Positions 15,469 to 23,331 are shown, numbered from the stretch's first letter. The stretch is 26,648 nucleotides of DNA from Clostridia bacterium (GCA_017464225.1 JAFUDW010000204.1:1-26648); one strand, 5' to 3'. Translations and numbers: made by a program. Notes: generated by a model from the letters alone, not told the origin.

Positions 15469-16377
15469 ATGAAACACAGGGGCAACCTGCTAGATAACGA
15501 GCGCGTGATCGCGTTTGTATTCCTGGCGCCCGCGCTGATCTATATGCTGGTGCTTTGCGTGTATCCCATCCTCTATAACGTGGTCATGGGCTTCCAGAAC
15601 ATGAGCATGATGAACCTGCGCGGCAAAAGCTATACCTTTGTGGGGCTTCAAAACTATGTGGAGCTGTTCACCGATCGCACGGGCGTGTTTCAGCGTTCCA
15701 TCGGCAACACCTTCCGCTATACCATTTTCTCCATTCTGTTCCAGTTCATCTTCGGCTTCGCGGCGGCGCTGATGTTTTCCAAGCGTTTTCCGGGCACAGG
15801 CCCCATGCGCGCGCTGATGATGCTGGCCTGGCTGCTGCCCCATACGGTCACCGGCCTGCTGGGCAAGTACATGTTCGCTTCCGGCGGCATCATCAACGTA
15901 TTTTTGACCCGGCTGGGCCTGCTGCAGGAAAACATCGGCTGGCTGGTGGAAAAAAAGCACGCGCTCAACTGCGCCATCCTGGTCAATATCTGGATCGGTA
16001 TCCCCTACAATATGATGCTGCTCACCACGGGGCTGATCAACATCCCGGGGGATATTTACGAAAGCGCTTCGGTGGATGGCGCCAACAGCTGGCAGCGGTT
16101 TATCCATATGACGCTGCCCATGATGAAGCCCACCATGATGGTGGTGCTGGTGCTGGGCTTCATCAATACCTTCAAGGTGTTCGATCTGATCTATGTGCTT
16201 ACCGGCGGCGGCCCGGTGCAGTCCAGCGAGGTGCTTTCCAGCGTGGCCTACCGCTATTCCTTCACCTCCGGCAATTTCAGCCGGGGCGCAGCGGCGGCCA
16301 ACGTACTGTTCCTGATCCTGCTGGTGGTGGGCTTCTTCTATCTGCGCTTCGTGCAGACTGATACGGAGGTGATGTAA
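15469..16377 (+). CDS. ABC transporter permease, MalF/UgpA type
   Basis: A 302-residue inner membrane subunit of the importer, preceded by GGGAGGA at 15454-15460. Six hydrophobic segments are visible: a first helix near residue 15 (VFLAPALIYMLVLCVYPIL), then segments near 77-97, 105-125, 155-180, 215-235 and 270-295. The EAA loop that contacts the ATPase is ESASVDGANSWQRFIHMTLP (residues of about 197-216). It pairs with the following permease; the coding regions are separated by one base. No ATPase gene is present in the operon, so the pair presumably uses a shared MsmX/UgpC-type ATPase encoded elsewhere. Confidence 0.92.
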   Translation: MKHRGNLLDNERVIAFVFLAPALIYMLVLCVYPILYNVVMGFQNMSMMNLRGKSYTFVGLQNYVELFTDRTGVFQRSIGNTFRYTIFSILFQFIFGFAAALMFSKRFPGTGPMRALMMLAWLLPHTVTGLLGKYMFASGGIINVFLTRLGLLQENIGWLVEKKHALNCAILVNIWIGIPYNMMLLTTGLINIPGDIYESASVDGANSWQRFIHMTLPMMKPTMMVVLVLGFINTFKVFDLIYVLTGGGPVQSSEVLSSVAYRYSFTSGNFSRGAAAANVLFLILLVVGFFYLRFVQTDTEVM

Positions 16378-16378
16378 C

Positions 16379-17227
16379 GTGAAAACGATGCATCTTTCAG
16401 GCAAAGCCCGCCGTGTGCTGTGGAGCGTATTGGCTGCCTGCGTGATCGCCGTATTTCTGTTTCCCGTGTATTGGATGGTGACCGCCTCACTGAAAACGGA
16501 CGCCGAGATTTTCAGCGCGTCGGTGAGCCTGCTGCCCAAAGCGCCCAACCTGGATAACTATCGTTTGCTTTTCACCCAGAACACAGGCAACGTGGGCCGC
16601 TCCTTCATCAACAGCCTGAAAAACGCCCTGCTCACCATGGCCCTCACGGTGCTGATCTCCATCCCGGCTGCTTACAGCCTTTCCCGGTTCCGCTTCAAAG
16701 GCAAAAAGGCGCTGATCCTGCTGTTCCTGGTGGCCCAGATGCTGCCCAACACCCTAACGCTTACCCCGCTGTTCATCATGTTCAGCAATGCTAAACTAAC
16801 CAATAACATCCTGTCCGTTGTGCTGGCCTGCTCGGCCGGATCAATCCCCTTCTCCATCATGATCATGCGCCCCTATTTTCTGGCCGTGCCCAAGGAGCTG
16901 GAGGAGGCGGCCATGATTGACGGGTGCAGCCGCATCCGCACCTTTTCCAAGATCATCCTGCCGGTTTCGGTTTCCGGCGTGATCACTGTGGCGGTGTTCG
17001 CCTTTGTGGGCGGCTGGAACAACCTGATCTATCCCCTGACCTTTATTCAGAATTCCAACGCGTGGCCCGCCACGGCAGGTCTGTATGCCTATAACAACGA
17101 GTACGGCTTAAAATGGAACATGGTCATGACCTATTCCATGGTGCTGATGGCGCCGCTGCTGCTGATGTTCATCTTCCTGCAAAAATATATGGTGCCCGGC
17201 CTGGCGGACGGCGCTGTAAAAGGATGA
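16379..17227 (+). CDS. ABC transporter permease, MalG/UgpE type
   Basis: A 282-residue second permease. The start is GTG 16379, placed by GGAGGT at 16365-16370, inside the end of the previous gene; ATG 16388 would be too far from it. Six membrane segments are visible, starting with VLWSVLAACVIAVFLFPVYW. The EAA motif is EEAAMIDGCSRIRTFSKIIL (residues of about 178-197), and the usual YPLTFI and MVPGLADGAVKG ending is intact. With the MalF-type subunit it forms the channel of the importer. Confidence 0.92.
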   Translation: MKTMHLSGKARRVLWSVLAACVIAVFLFPVYWMVTASLKTDAEIFSASVSLLPKAPNLDNYRLLFTQNTGNVGRSFINSLKNALLTMALTVLISIPAAYSLSRFRFKGKKALILLFLVAQMLPNTLTLTPLFIMFSNAKLTNNILSVVLACSAGSIPFSIMIMRPYFLAVPKELEEAAMIDGCSRIRTFSKIILPVSVSGVITVAVFAFVGGWNNLIYPLTFIQNSNAWPATAGLYAYNNEYGLKWNMVMTYSMVLMAPLLLMFIFLQKYMVPGLADGAVKG

Positions 17228-17236
17228 GTGATTTTT

Positions 17237-18046
17237 ATGATGGAAAAACGTGTACTGATCGCTTCCCACCGGGGACACTTTGGCGGCAATATCGTGGAAA
17301 ATACGCTGCCCGCTTTTGAGGCGGCCATCCGCAGCGGCGCGGATATCGTGGAAACGGACATTCACCGCACCAAGGATAACGTGATGATCCTGTTTCACGA
17401 TCATACGCCTCAGCGCCTGCTGAAAATGCCGGGCAAGGTGGAGGATTATACCCTGGAGGAGCTCCGCTCCCGACCGCTGCTGAACGTGATCGGCCAGCCT
17501 TCGGACAACACAGTCAATACCCTGGACGAGCTGCTGCGCGCCCTCAAGGGCCGCTGCATGATCAATCTGGATCAGTGCTGGCATTTCATCGATCAGGTGT
17601 ATGACGCCGTGGAAGCCATGGGCATGCAGGATCAGGCGCTGATCAAAGGCCGCGTACCCTATGACGATGTGCTTCACTGGCTGGAAAGCCGCAATTGGAC
17701 CCCTAATTTTATTCCCATTATTACCTGCGATGAGGAGATCGCCGCCTTTGAAGCGCTGCCTGCCCAGGTGCGCATTCCACAGGTAGAGGTTTTTTTCCGG
17801 CAGGACGATGCCCGCGTGATCTCCGAACCCTTCGTGGAAAGCCTGCATCGCCGGGGCATCCGGCTATGGGTGAATTCGCTTACGTTGGGCAATCATAATG
17901 ATATGTCCGCAGGCCATGACGATAACCTGTCGGTTACCGGCGCGCCGGACGACGGCTGGGGCTGGCTGGTACGGCATGGCGCGGGCGTGATCCAAACGGA
18001 TTGGCCCGCCGAGCTGCGGAAGTATCTGGATCATATCGGAGGTTGA
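17237..18046 (+). CDS. Glycerophosphodiester phosphodiesterase family protein
   Basis: A soluble enzyme of about 269 residues that hydrolyses glycerophosphodiesters to sn-glycerol-3-phosphate and an alcohol. The TIM-barrel signatures are complete: SHRG followed by ENTLPAFEAAIRSGAD, the metal-binding ETDIHRTKDNVMILFHD, and a late GAGVIQTDWP. No signal peptide is present, so it acts on imported substrate in the cytosol. The start is ambiguous: GTG 17228 is 3 bp from AGGA and ATG 17237 is 12 bp from it; I chose the ATG, which changes only three residues. It lies directly after the permease genes, making a Ugp-like route (import, then diester cleavage) the natural reading. It is longer than bare GDPD domains, with an insert around residues 140-200. 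Confidence 0.9.
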   Translation: MMEKRVLIASHRGHFGGNIVENTLPAFEAAIRSGADIVETDIHRTKDNVMILFHDHTPQRLLKMPGKVEDYTLEELRSRPLLNVIGQPSDNTVNTLDELLRALKGRCMINLDQCWHFIDQVYDAVEAMGMQDQALIKGRVPYDDVLHWLESRNWTPNFIPIITCDEEIAAFEALPAQVRIPQVEVFFRQDDARVISEPFVESLHRRGIRLWVNSLTLGNHNDMSAGHDDNLSVTGAPDDGWGWLVRHGAGVIQTDWPAELRKYLDHIGG

Positions 18047-18048
18047 GC

Positions 18049-18864
18049 ATGTCGGAAAAGCTGCTGCTGATATCAGACCTGGACGGAACGCTGCTGGACG
18101 GCAAAAAAAGCGTCCCGGAGAACGCGCTGCGTGCCCTGGAACGCTTTACCGCCGCCGGCGGTTTTTTTACCGTGGCCACTGGCCGCACAGAGGATACCTG
18201 TCGAATCGCCACCGATATCCTGCCCGTCAACGCGCCAGTGATCCTGTATAACGGCGCTTCCATCATGGATCTGTCCGCCCGGCGCGTGCTGTATGATCAA
18301 ACGCTGGACGCGGCCCGGTTCCGTCCGCTGGTGGCTGATCTGCTGGCGCGCTTTCCCGAGCTTTGCGTGGAGCTGTTCGCTTACGGTCCCTTGCTGCTGG
18401 TAAACCCCGGGCAGATCATGGATCCGTATATCCTGCGGGAAAACCAGCCTTATCGCATGTTGCCGCTTTCCGAAACGCCCGATCGCTGGCTCAAGATCAT
18501 GCTTTCCGCACCCAAAGCTCGGCTTATGGAGATAGAAGCCTATCTGGATACCGTGATGGACGGCTATCCGCCCTGCAGCCGCTTTTTCTCTGCCGAATAT
18601 TATTATGAGCTGTTGCCCCAGGGCTGCAGCAAGGGTGCCTGCGCCCAATGGCTCAGCGGATTTCTGCAGGTTCCCCGGCAGCGCGTCGCCGCCATGGGCG
18701 ATCATCTGAACGATCTGGAGATCCTCTCCTGGGCAGGCTACGGCTTTGCCCCAAGCAACGCGCATGAACGGGTGAAGGCCGTGGCGCAGATGCTGCCTGC
18801 CACCAACGATGAAGGCGCTATTGCCCATGCTGTGGAGCGGCTGATGCCACTGCTCGGGGCGTGA
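18049..18864 (+). CDS. HAD-superfamily hydrolase, Cof type
   Basis: A 271-residue phosphatase of the Cof/YidA subgroup. ATG 18049 follows GGAGGT, which overlaps the end of the previous gene. Motif I is SDLDGTLLDG (nucleophile D10, acid/base D12), motif II VATGRT, motif III the Lys in SKGACAQWL, and motif IV AMGDHLNDLEIL. A C2-type cap lies between motifs II and III. It is translationally linked to the phosphodiesterase gene, so it may dephosphorylate the sugar or polyol phosphate released from the imported diester; the substrate cannot be read from sequence. No clear terminator follows. The GC-rich inverted repeats at 18866-18881 and 18894-18907 lack T-runs. Confidence 0.88.
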   Translation: MSEKLLLISDLDGTLLDGKKSVPENALRALERFTAAGGFFTVATGRTEDTCRIATDILPVNAPVILYNGASIMDLSARRVLYDQTLDAARFRPLVADLLARFPELCVELFAYGPLLLVNPGQIMDPYILRENQPYRMLPLSETPDRWLKIMLSAPKARLMEIEAYLDTVMDGYPPCSRFFSAEYYYELLPQGCSKGACAQWLSGFLQVPRQRVAAMGDHLNDLEILSWAGYGFAPSNAHERVKAVAQMLPATNDEGAIAHAVERLMPLLGA

Positions 18865-19148
18865 TCGCAGAGCGCGCTGCGGTATCGGCCATCAGCGGCG
18901 CGCCGCTTGTGAATTCCGCCGATACTTGGCGGTTCAGGCGGAGATCAGCGTGAACAAAACGGATAAAGCCGGCGTCATATCATAATAGACATGGAGCATG
19001 GCGGCGCCTCCCCGATCATAGCCTCGGCCCTACTGCACCGTATTTTATATGGAAATACGATTGGGCAATTCCGTCCTTCCCATGACCGGGGGATTTGTGC
19101 TATACTGAAAGCACCCTACGGCGGATATGATCAAAGGAGGTTTTTTTG
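18865..19148. other. Intergenic region before the beta-xylosidase gene
   Basis: It contains a perfect 14-bp palindrome AGCGGCGCGCCGCT (18894-18907), a hairpin CCGCC/GGCGG (18916-18932), and an inverted repeat CGTATTT/AAATACG (19039-19059) that sits 17 bp upstream of the promoter -35 and could be an operator. No conserved gene is seen. Confidence 0.4.
19077..19106 (+). promoter_or_regulatory. Promoter of the GH120 beta-xylosidase gene
   Basis: An extended -10, TGC-TATACT (19098-19106), is preceded at 18 bp by TTCCCA (19077-19082, 4 of 6). The extended -10 compensates for the weak -35. It lies 43 bp before the start codon. Confidence 0.65.
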
Positions 19149-21137
19149 ATGATTTATTATGTGAACGTCGCCGCTCCCAGGGACGGGGACGGCAGCAAGG
19201 CGAGGCCCTTCCGGCATATCAACGACGCGGCCCGGGTGGCCGTGGCGGGGGACGAGGTCATCGTGGCCCCCGGCGTTTACCGGGAATACGTGAACCCCAT
19301 CCATCCCGGCACCGAGGACAAGCGCATCGTTTACCGCAGCGAAACGCCCCTGGGCGCGGTGATCACCGGCGCCGAGGAGCTCACCGGCTGGACGCGCTAC
19401 GCGGGCGACGTTTGGGTCAACCGGGTGGATAACGGCGTGTTCGGCGGCTATAACCCCTATACCACCATGGTGTGCGGCGACTGGTACTTTGCGCCCACCG
19501 TACGGCATACCGGCTCGGTGTTCCTGAACGACCGGATGATGTATGAAACCGTTTCGCTGGAGGAATGCGAAAAGGGCGAGATCGAGCCCACCAGCTGGCA
19601 GCCCGAGGAATCCAGGTATAAATGGTATACCGAGCAGGACGGAAATCAAACGGTGCTGTACGCCAATTTCCGGGGCAAGGATCCCAACGCCGAAAAGGTG
19701 GAGATCACCGTGCGCCGCAACTGCTTTATGCCCGATCAGACCGGCATTGGCTATATTACGGTGAGCGGCTTCAATATCAATAAGGCCGCCACCACCTGGG
19801 CGCCGCCCGCCGCCTACCAGGACGGCATGATCGGCCCGCACTGGAGCCGCGGCTGGATCATAGAGGACTGCGAGGTCTGGGGAAGCCGGTGCTGCGGCAT
19901 CTCCCTGGGCAAGTACCGCGATCCCGAAAACGATATGTATTTCTATACCAAGCACGTCAAGTCCCCCACCCAGATGGAGCGCGACGCCGTATGCCGCGGC
20001 CAGTACCATGGCTGGCTCAAGGAAAACGTGGGCGGGCATATCGTCCGCCGCTGCCACGTGCACCACTGCGAGCAGACCGGCATCGTGGGCCGCATGGGCG
20101 CGGTATTTTCCACCATTGAGGACTGCCATATCCACCATATCTGCAACAGCCAGCAGCTGGGCGGCGCCGAGACCGCGGGCATCAAGCTGCACGCCGCCAT
20201 CGACGTGACCATCCGCCGCAACCATATCCATCACTGCATCATGGGCGTATGGCTGGACTGGGAAGCCCAGGGCGCGCGCATCACCCGGAACCTGCTGCAT
20301 GACAACCAGCGGTCCGAGGGCGTGCTGCCCGCCCAGGGCGCCATGTTCTCCAACGACGTGTTCATCGAGGTGGGCCACGGCCCCACGCTGATCGATAACA
20401 ACGTGATGCTTTCCAAGCTCAGCGCCGCCCTGCCCAGCGAGGGCATCGCCCTGGTGCACAATCTGATGCTGGGCGCCTTCGGCCTGATCAACAGCGGCGT
20501 GGACCACGTTGTCAACGGCCAGCGCGAGCCGCGCTATACGCCCTATCATATCCGGCACCGCACCGAGGTGGCGGGCTTCATGACCATCCTGCACGGCGAC
20601 GACCGCGTATACAACAATATCATCGTGCAGCACTATCCCATCACCGATCCCGCCATTACGCCCGAAAGCAGCGATCACCAGGCGGCGGGCACGGCCTGCT
20701 TTGATATCTTCCCCAGCTATGAGGAATGGATCGCCAACTTCCAGATGGATCGGGAGCCCGTCATGCACGAGCTGACCTCCTACCATTTCGGCCATCTGCC
20801 GGTCTGGGTATCGGGCAACGCTTACTTTAACGGCGCCACCGTATCCAAGCATGAAAAGCACGGCCTCGTTTCCCGGGAGGCGGCCCGTGTGGCGCTGGTG
20901 GAGGAGGACGGCAAATACCGCCTGGATACCAACGTGTACGAGCTGCTGGGCGATTTCAGGGACGCCGTGATCACCAGCGATACCCTGGGCTGCGCCTTTG
21001 AGCCCGAGCAGCGCTTTGAAAATCCCGACGGCACGGCCATCGCCTTTGACCGCGATTACTTTGACGCCCACCGCGGCCTGAGCGTGCTGCCCGGCCCCTT
21101 CGCCAGCGCGGAAGACGCCCGGAAGACGTTGTGGTAA
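19149..21137 (+). CDS. GH120 family beta-xylosidase
   Basis: A 662-residue right-handed parallel beta-helix glycosidase releasing xylose from xylo-oligosaccharides. ATG 19149 follows AAAGGAGG by 8 bp. The protein matches the Thermoanaerobacterium XylC family over its length: PFRHINDAARVAVAGDEVIV, GVYREYVNP, TWAPPAAYQDGMIGPHWSRG, ETAGIKLHAAIDVTIRRNHI, and the active-site region GVWLDWEAQG and VFIEVGHGP. By that comparison D370 is the nucleophile and E407 the acid/base. The Asp-Glu gap is 37 residues here against 23 in XylC as I recall it, because of an extra loop (RSEGVLPAQG...). No signal peptide is present, so it works in the cytosol. No transporter or regulator gene adjoins it in the same unit. 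Confidence 0.9.
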   Translation: MIYYVNVAAPRDGDGSKARPFRHINDAARVAVAGDEVIVAPGVYREYVNPIHPGTEDKRIVYRSETPLGAVITGAEELTGWTRYAGDVWVNRVDNGVFGGYNPYTTMVCGDWYFAPTVRHTGSVFLNDRMMYETVSLEECEKGEIEPTSWQPEESRYKWYTEQDGNQTVLYANFRGKDPNAEKVEITVRRNCFMPDQTGIGYITVSGFNINKAATTWAPPAAYQDGMIGPHWSRGWIIEDCEVWGSRCCGISLGKYRDPENDMYFYTKHVKSPTQMERDAVCRGQYHGWLKENVGGHIVRRCHVHHCEQTGIVGRMGAVFSTIEDCHIHHICNSQQLGGAETAGIKLHAAIDVTIRRNHIHHCIMGVWLDWEAQGARITRNLLHDNQRSEGVLPAQGAMFSNDVFIEVGHGPTLIDNNVMLSKLSAALPSEGIALVHNLMLGAFGLINSGVDHVVNGQREPRYTPYHIRHRTEVAGFMTILHGDDRVYNNIIVQHYPITDPAITPESSDHQAAGTACFDIFPSYEEWIANFQMDREPVMHELTSYHFGHLPVWVSGNAYFNGATVSKHEKHGLVSREAARVALVEEDGKYRLDTNVYELLGDFRDAVITSDTLGCAFEPEQRFENPDGTAIAFDRDYFDAHRGLSVLPGPFASAEDARKTLW

Positions 21138-21206
21138 ATGAAAAGGGAATAAGCGCTTTCTTTTGAGAAGCTGAGGGGAGTACGTGCTTCCTATGCCGTC
21201 TCCCCC

Positions 21207-21235
21207 TTTCAAAAACCGCCGGATTATGGTACAAT
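21207..21235 (+). promoter_or_regulatory. Promoter of prmA inside the xylosidase terminator hairpin
   Basis: An extended -10, TGG-TACAAT (21227-21235), lies in the hairpin loop. A weak -35 TTTCAA (21207-21212) overlaps the left arm at 17 bp. The promoter and terminator cannot be separated. Confidence 0.6.
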
Positions 21236-21256
21236 GTGCCTGACCGGCGGTTTTTT
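21211..21256 (+). terminator. Terminator downstream of the GH120 gene
   Basis: A 12-bp perfect stem has left arm AAAAACCGCCGG (21211-21222) and right arm CCGGCGGTTTTT (21244-21255), ending in a T-run at 21251-21256. The loop of 21 nt is unusually long and contains the -10 of the next promoter. Confidence 0.75.
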
Positions 21257-21283
21257 GCCGCGCCGGAGAAAAGAGGATGCCGT

Positions 21284-22213
21284 ATGGACTGGATAGAAGT
21301 GACCGTTTCCACCAATACCATGGGCGCGGACATCGTGAGCGAAGCGCTGCTGCGCCAGGGCGCGGTGGGCACCCAGATCATTGACCGTTCCGACGTGCCC
21401 GACCCCAGCAAGCCCAACGGCTATTGGGAGCTGATCGATCCGCAAATGATCGAGGAAATGCCCGAGGATGTGCAGGTAAAGGCCTGGTTTGAAAACATCG
21501 AGACGCTGCGCGGGCTGGAAAACATATTAAAAGCGCTGCCCGCCATGACCGGCATGGAGCTGGGCGCGCTGACGGTCAGCAGCCAGGGCGTGCAGGAGCA
21601 GGACTGGTCTGAATGCTGGAAGCAGTATTATAAGCCTTTCCGGGCGGGCAAGCGCCTGGTGATCAAGCCCAGCTGGGAAAACTGGGACGAGCAGCCCGGC
21701 GATCTGATCATCGAGCTCGATCCGGGCATGGCCTTTGGCACCGGCACCCATGAGACCACCGCCATGTGCGTAGAGCTCATCGAAAAGCACTACCGCGGCG
21801 GGCAGGTGCTGGACGTGGGCACGGGCAGCGGCATCCTGGCCATCGCCGCGGCGCGGTTGGGCGCTCAGCGCGTGCTGGGCGTGGATATCGATCCCATGGC
21901 CGTGCGCGTGGCGAAGGAAAACGTGGAAAAGAACGGGCTTGCGGACGTCGTAGAAATTCGGGAGGGCGATCTGGTGGCCGGGCTGGACCGTGTAAAATGC
22001 GATTTCGCCGTGGCCAATATCCTGGCCGACGTCATCGCCCTGCTGGCCGCGCCGCTCAAAAACTGCCTGGCCGAAAACGCGATCTTCGTATGCAGCGGCA
22101 TATTGAAGGAACGGGAGGACGACGTGAAGGCCGTGCTGCAAAAGAACGGCTACGCCTTGTTTGACCGCCTGCAGAAGGGCGACTGGGTGGCGCTGGCGGC
22201 CAGAACGGAGTAA
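21284..22213 (+). CDS. prmA: Ribosomal protein L11 methyltransferase
   Basis: A 309-residue SAM-dependent enzyme that trimethylates ribosomal protein L11. ATG 21284 follows AGAGGA (21272-21277). The N-terminal substrate-recognition domain (MDWIEVTVSTNTMGADIVSE) is followed by the linker WKQYYKPFRAGKRLVIKPSW, the GMAFGTGTHETT loop, SAM motif I VLDVGTGSGILAIAAARLGA, the acidic VDIDPMAV, and the NILADVI catalytic motif. Length and motifs are normal. In Clostridia prmA is usually followed at once by rsmE; here an insert of about 1.2 kb separates them. A short inverted repeat CCGAA-CTG-TTCGG just after the stop (22216-22228) followed by CACTTTT could be a weak terminator. Confidence 0.95.
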   Translation: MDWIEVTVSTNTMGADIVSEALLRQGAVGTQIIDRSDVPDPSKPNGYWELIDPQMIEEMPEDVQVKAWFENIETLRGLENILKALPAMTGMELGALTVSSQGVQEQDWSECWKQYYKPFRAGKRLVIKPSWENWDEQPGDLIIELDPGMAFGTGTHETTAMCVELIEKHYRGGQVLDVGTGSGILAIAAARLGAQRVLGVDIDPMAVRVAKENVEKNGLADVVEIREGDLVAGLDRVKCDFAVANILADVIALLAAPLKNCLAENAIFVCSGILKEREDDVKAVLQKNGYALFDRLQKGDWVALAARTE

Positions 22214-22275
22214 AACCGAACTGTTCGGCACTTTTGCTTCTTGCGTTATATTACATATGACTTCTAAGGAGACAG

Positions 22276-23046
22276 ATGGAAATAAATCTTCATCCACAAT
22301 ATGCCGAAGGGTATAAAAGCAGATCACAGATCGCGCGAAGGCTGACGGAAAGCTGGGCGGCTGACAATTTGTATTGTCCAAGATGCGGGAAAAAACCTAT
22401 TGAGCATTTCCCCAATAATAGAGCTGTCGCTGACTTCTTTTGCCCCGTCTGTCAGCATGAGTTTGAAATGAAAAGCAAAAATGGAAAAATCGGCAAAAAG
22501 GTAGCGGATGGCGCATATGACACTTTTATAAAGCGCATAACGGCAAATAACAATCCTGACTTTTTCTTTATGAATTACTCATATCAAGATTTGTGTGTAA
22601 ATGATCTCTGGTTTGTTCCCGCTTTCTTTTTTGTCCCGTCCATTGTCGAAAAAAGAAAACCGTTGGGGAAAAACGCCCAAAGGGCAAACTGGGTTGGATG
22701 CAATATTCTGTTTGATGATATCCCTGCACAAGGGAAAATCGCGATTCTTTTACAGCGCCAAATAAGGGATCAGGATGAAGTGATGAAAGATATCGCCTCG
22801 GCGGAGAAATTGCAAACAAACAATATTGAAGCAAGGGGCTGGATGCTGGACGTCCTGTTTTGTATCAATAAAGTAGGCAAAAAAGATTTTACGCTTGAGG
22901 ATATGTACTGTTTTGAAAAGCATCTCCAGGGAAAGTATCCAGCGAATCACAATATACGGCCAAAGATCAGACAGCAATTACAGCAGCTTCGTGACAGAGG
23001 CATCATAGAGTTTGTGGGCAGGGGCAATTATCGGCGTATTTATTGA
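22276..23046 (+). CDS. dpnI: DpnI-family restriction endonuclease (methyl-directed, Gm6ATC)
   Basis: A 256-residue endonuclease that cuts GATC only when the adenine is methylated. AAGGAG (22266-22271) precedes ATG 22276. The sequence aligns with R.DpnI (about 254 residues) end to end. The zinc site is C34/C37 and C56/C59 (CPRCG, CPVC), and the PD-(D/E)XK catalytic residues D53, E64 and K66 are at the same numbers as in DpnI (VADFFC, HEFEMKSK). The C-terminal winged helix that also reads methylated DNA is present (FTLEDMYCFEKHLQGKYP, IRQQLQQLRDRGIIEF, GRGNYRRIY). The gene is AT-richer than its neighbours. No methylase, dpnD-like or mobility gene accompanies it. It would destroy Dam-methylated phage or plasmid DNA, and requires that the host genome lack this methylation. 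Confidence 0.95.
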   Translation: MEINLHPQYAEGYKSRSQIARRLTESWAADNLYCPRCGKKPIEHFPNNRAVADFFCPVCQHEFEMKSKNGKIGKKVADGAYDTFIKRITANNNPDFFFMNYSYQDLCVNDLWFVPAFFFVPSIVEKRKPLGKNAQRANWVGCNILFDDIPAQGKIAILLQRQIRDQDEVMKDIASAEKLQTNNIEARGWMLDVLFCINKVGKKDFTLEDMYCFEKHLQGKYPANHNIRPKIRQQLQQLRDRGIIEFVGRGNYRRIY

Positions 23047-23068
23047 AAATCTTGCCGGCGTGCATTCC

Positions 23069-23097
23069 TTGACGCATATTGAAATATCCTATATAAT
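23069..23097 (+). promoter_or_regulatory. Strong promoter of the small toxin mRNA
   Basis: TTGACG (23069-23074, 5 of 6), a 17-bp spacer, and TATAAT (23092-23097, 6 of 6). The expected transcript starts near 23104. A 5-bp hairpin CGGGA-CTGA-TCCCG (23108-23121) at the 5' end could stabilise the mRNA. Confidence 0.85.
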
Positions 23098-23152
23098 AAA
23101 ACAGCCGCGGGACTGATCCCGGGGCAGGACAGGGAGTTATACGCGGAGCTTG

Positions 23153-23182
23153 CACCCACCGGAATACCAATGAAAGTGGGTG
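23153..23182 (+). promoter_or_regulatory. Leader hairpin sequestering the toxin ribosome-binding site
   Basis: CACCCAC (23153-23159) is perfectly complementary to GTGGGTG (23176-23182). The right arm includes most of the Shine-Dalgarno-like GGGTGAT (23178-23184) of the toxin. This would keep translation low in the full-length transcript, a feature of type I toxin mRNAs. Confidence 0.6.
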
Positions 23183-23188
23183 ATGTGC

Positions 23189-23281
23189 ATGAGCGCATAT
23201 GAAATCGTTATGATTTGTATCGCAACCATGACCCTCTTGCTGAAATTGATCGAAGTCTTAAACGACAGAAATCATAAGTAA
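23189..23281 (+). CDS. Small hydrophobic peptide, probable type I toxin (holin-like/Fst-TxpA type)
   Basis: A 30-residue peptide with an N-terminal MSAYEIVMIC, a hydrophobic run to about residue 18 (IATMTLLL), and a charged tail (KLIEVLNDRNHK). The MSxYE start and the single short membrane helix with a polar C-terminus resemble the putative holin-like toxins and TxpA/Fst-type peptides of Bacillota. ATG 23189 is 4 bp after GGGTGAT; in-frame ATG 23183 and GTG 23180 are too close to it. It has its own strong promoter, a structured leader, and a bidirectional terminator directly after the stop. A convergent RNA gene lies opposite. Insertion in the cell membrane, causing growth arrest when the antitoxin RNA is lost, is the expected action and is inferred. 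It sits between dpnI and rsmE. Confidence 0.75.
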   Translation: MSAYEIVMICIATMTLLLKLIEVLNDRNHK

Positions 23282-23284
23282 GAT

Positions 23285-23321
23285 AAAAGCCACCGCGTAT
23301 CGCAATTACGCGGTGGCTTTT
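23285..23321. terminator. Shared bidirectional terminator of toxin mRNA and antitoxin RNA
   Basis: A 15-bp perfect stem has left arm AAAAGCCACCGCGTA (23285-23299), a 7-nt loop, and right arm TACGCGGTGGCTTTT (23307-23321). It ends in T-runs on both strands. The two RNAs are complementary through this element, so loop-loop contact could start their pairing. Confidence 0.92.
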
Positions 23322-23331
23322 CCACGCTGAT

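Noticed and set aside
18934..18999. Minus-strand 21-residue frame (MLHVYYDMTPALSVLFTLIS...) with GGGGAGG upstream
   Set aside because: It has a fair ribosome-binding site and a hydrophobic end, but no promoter, no terminator and no family resemblance, unlike the toxin at 23189. Chance is likely.
21149..21162. cre-like AATAAGCGCTTTCT after the GH120 gene
   Set aside because: It lies downstream of the gene, before the prmA terminator/promoter, where catabolite control makes little sense; probably chance.
19131..21212. Minus-strand open frame of 693 codons opposite the GH120 gene
   Set aside because: Same reason: no recognisable domain, and the plus strand matches a known enzyme family end to end.
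22247..22252. TATATT as a -10 for dpnI
   Set aside because: No acceptable -35 at 16-18 bp. dpnI may be read through from prmA or use a promoter I cannot recognise.
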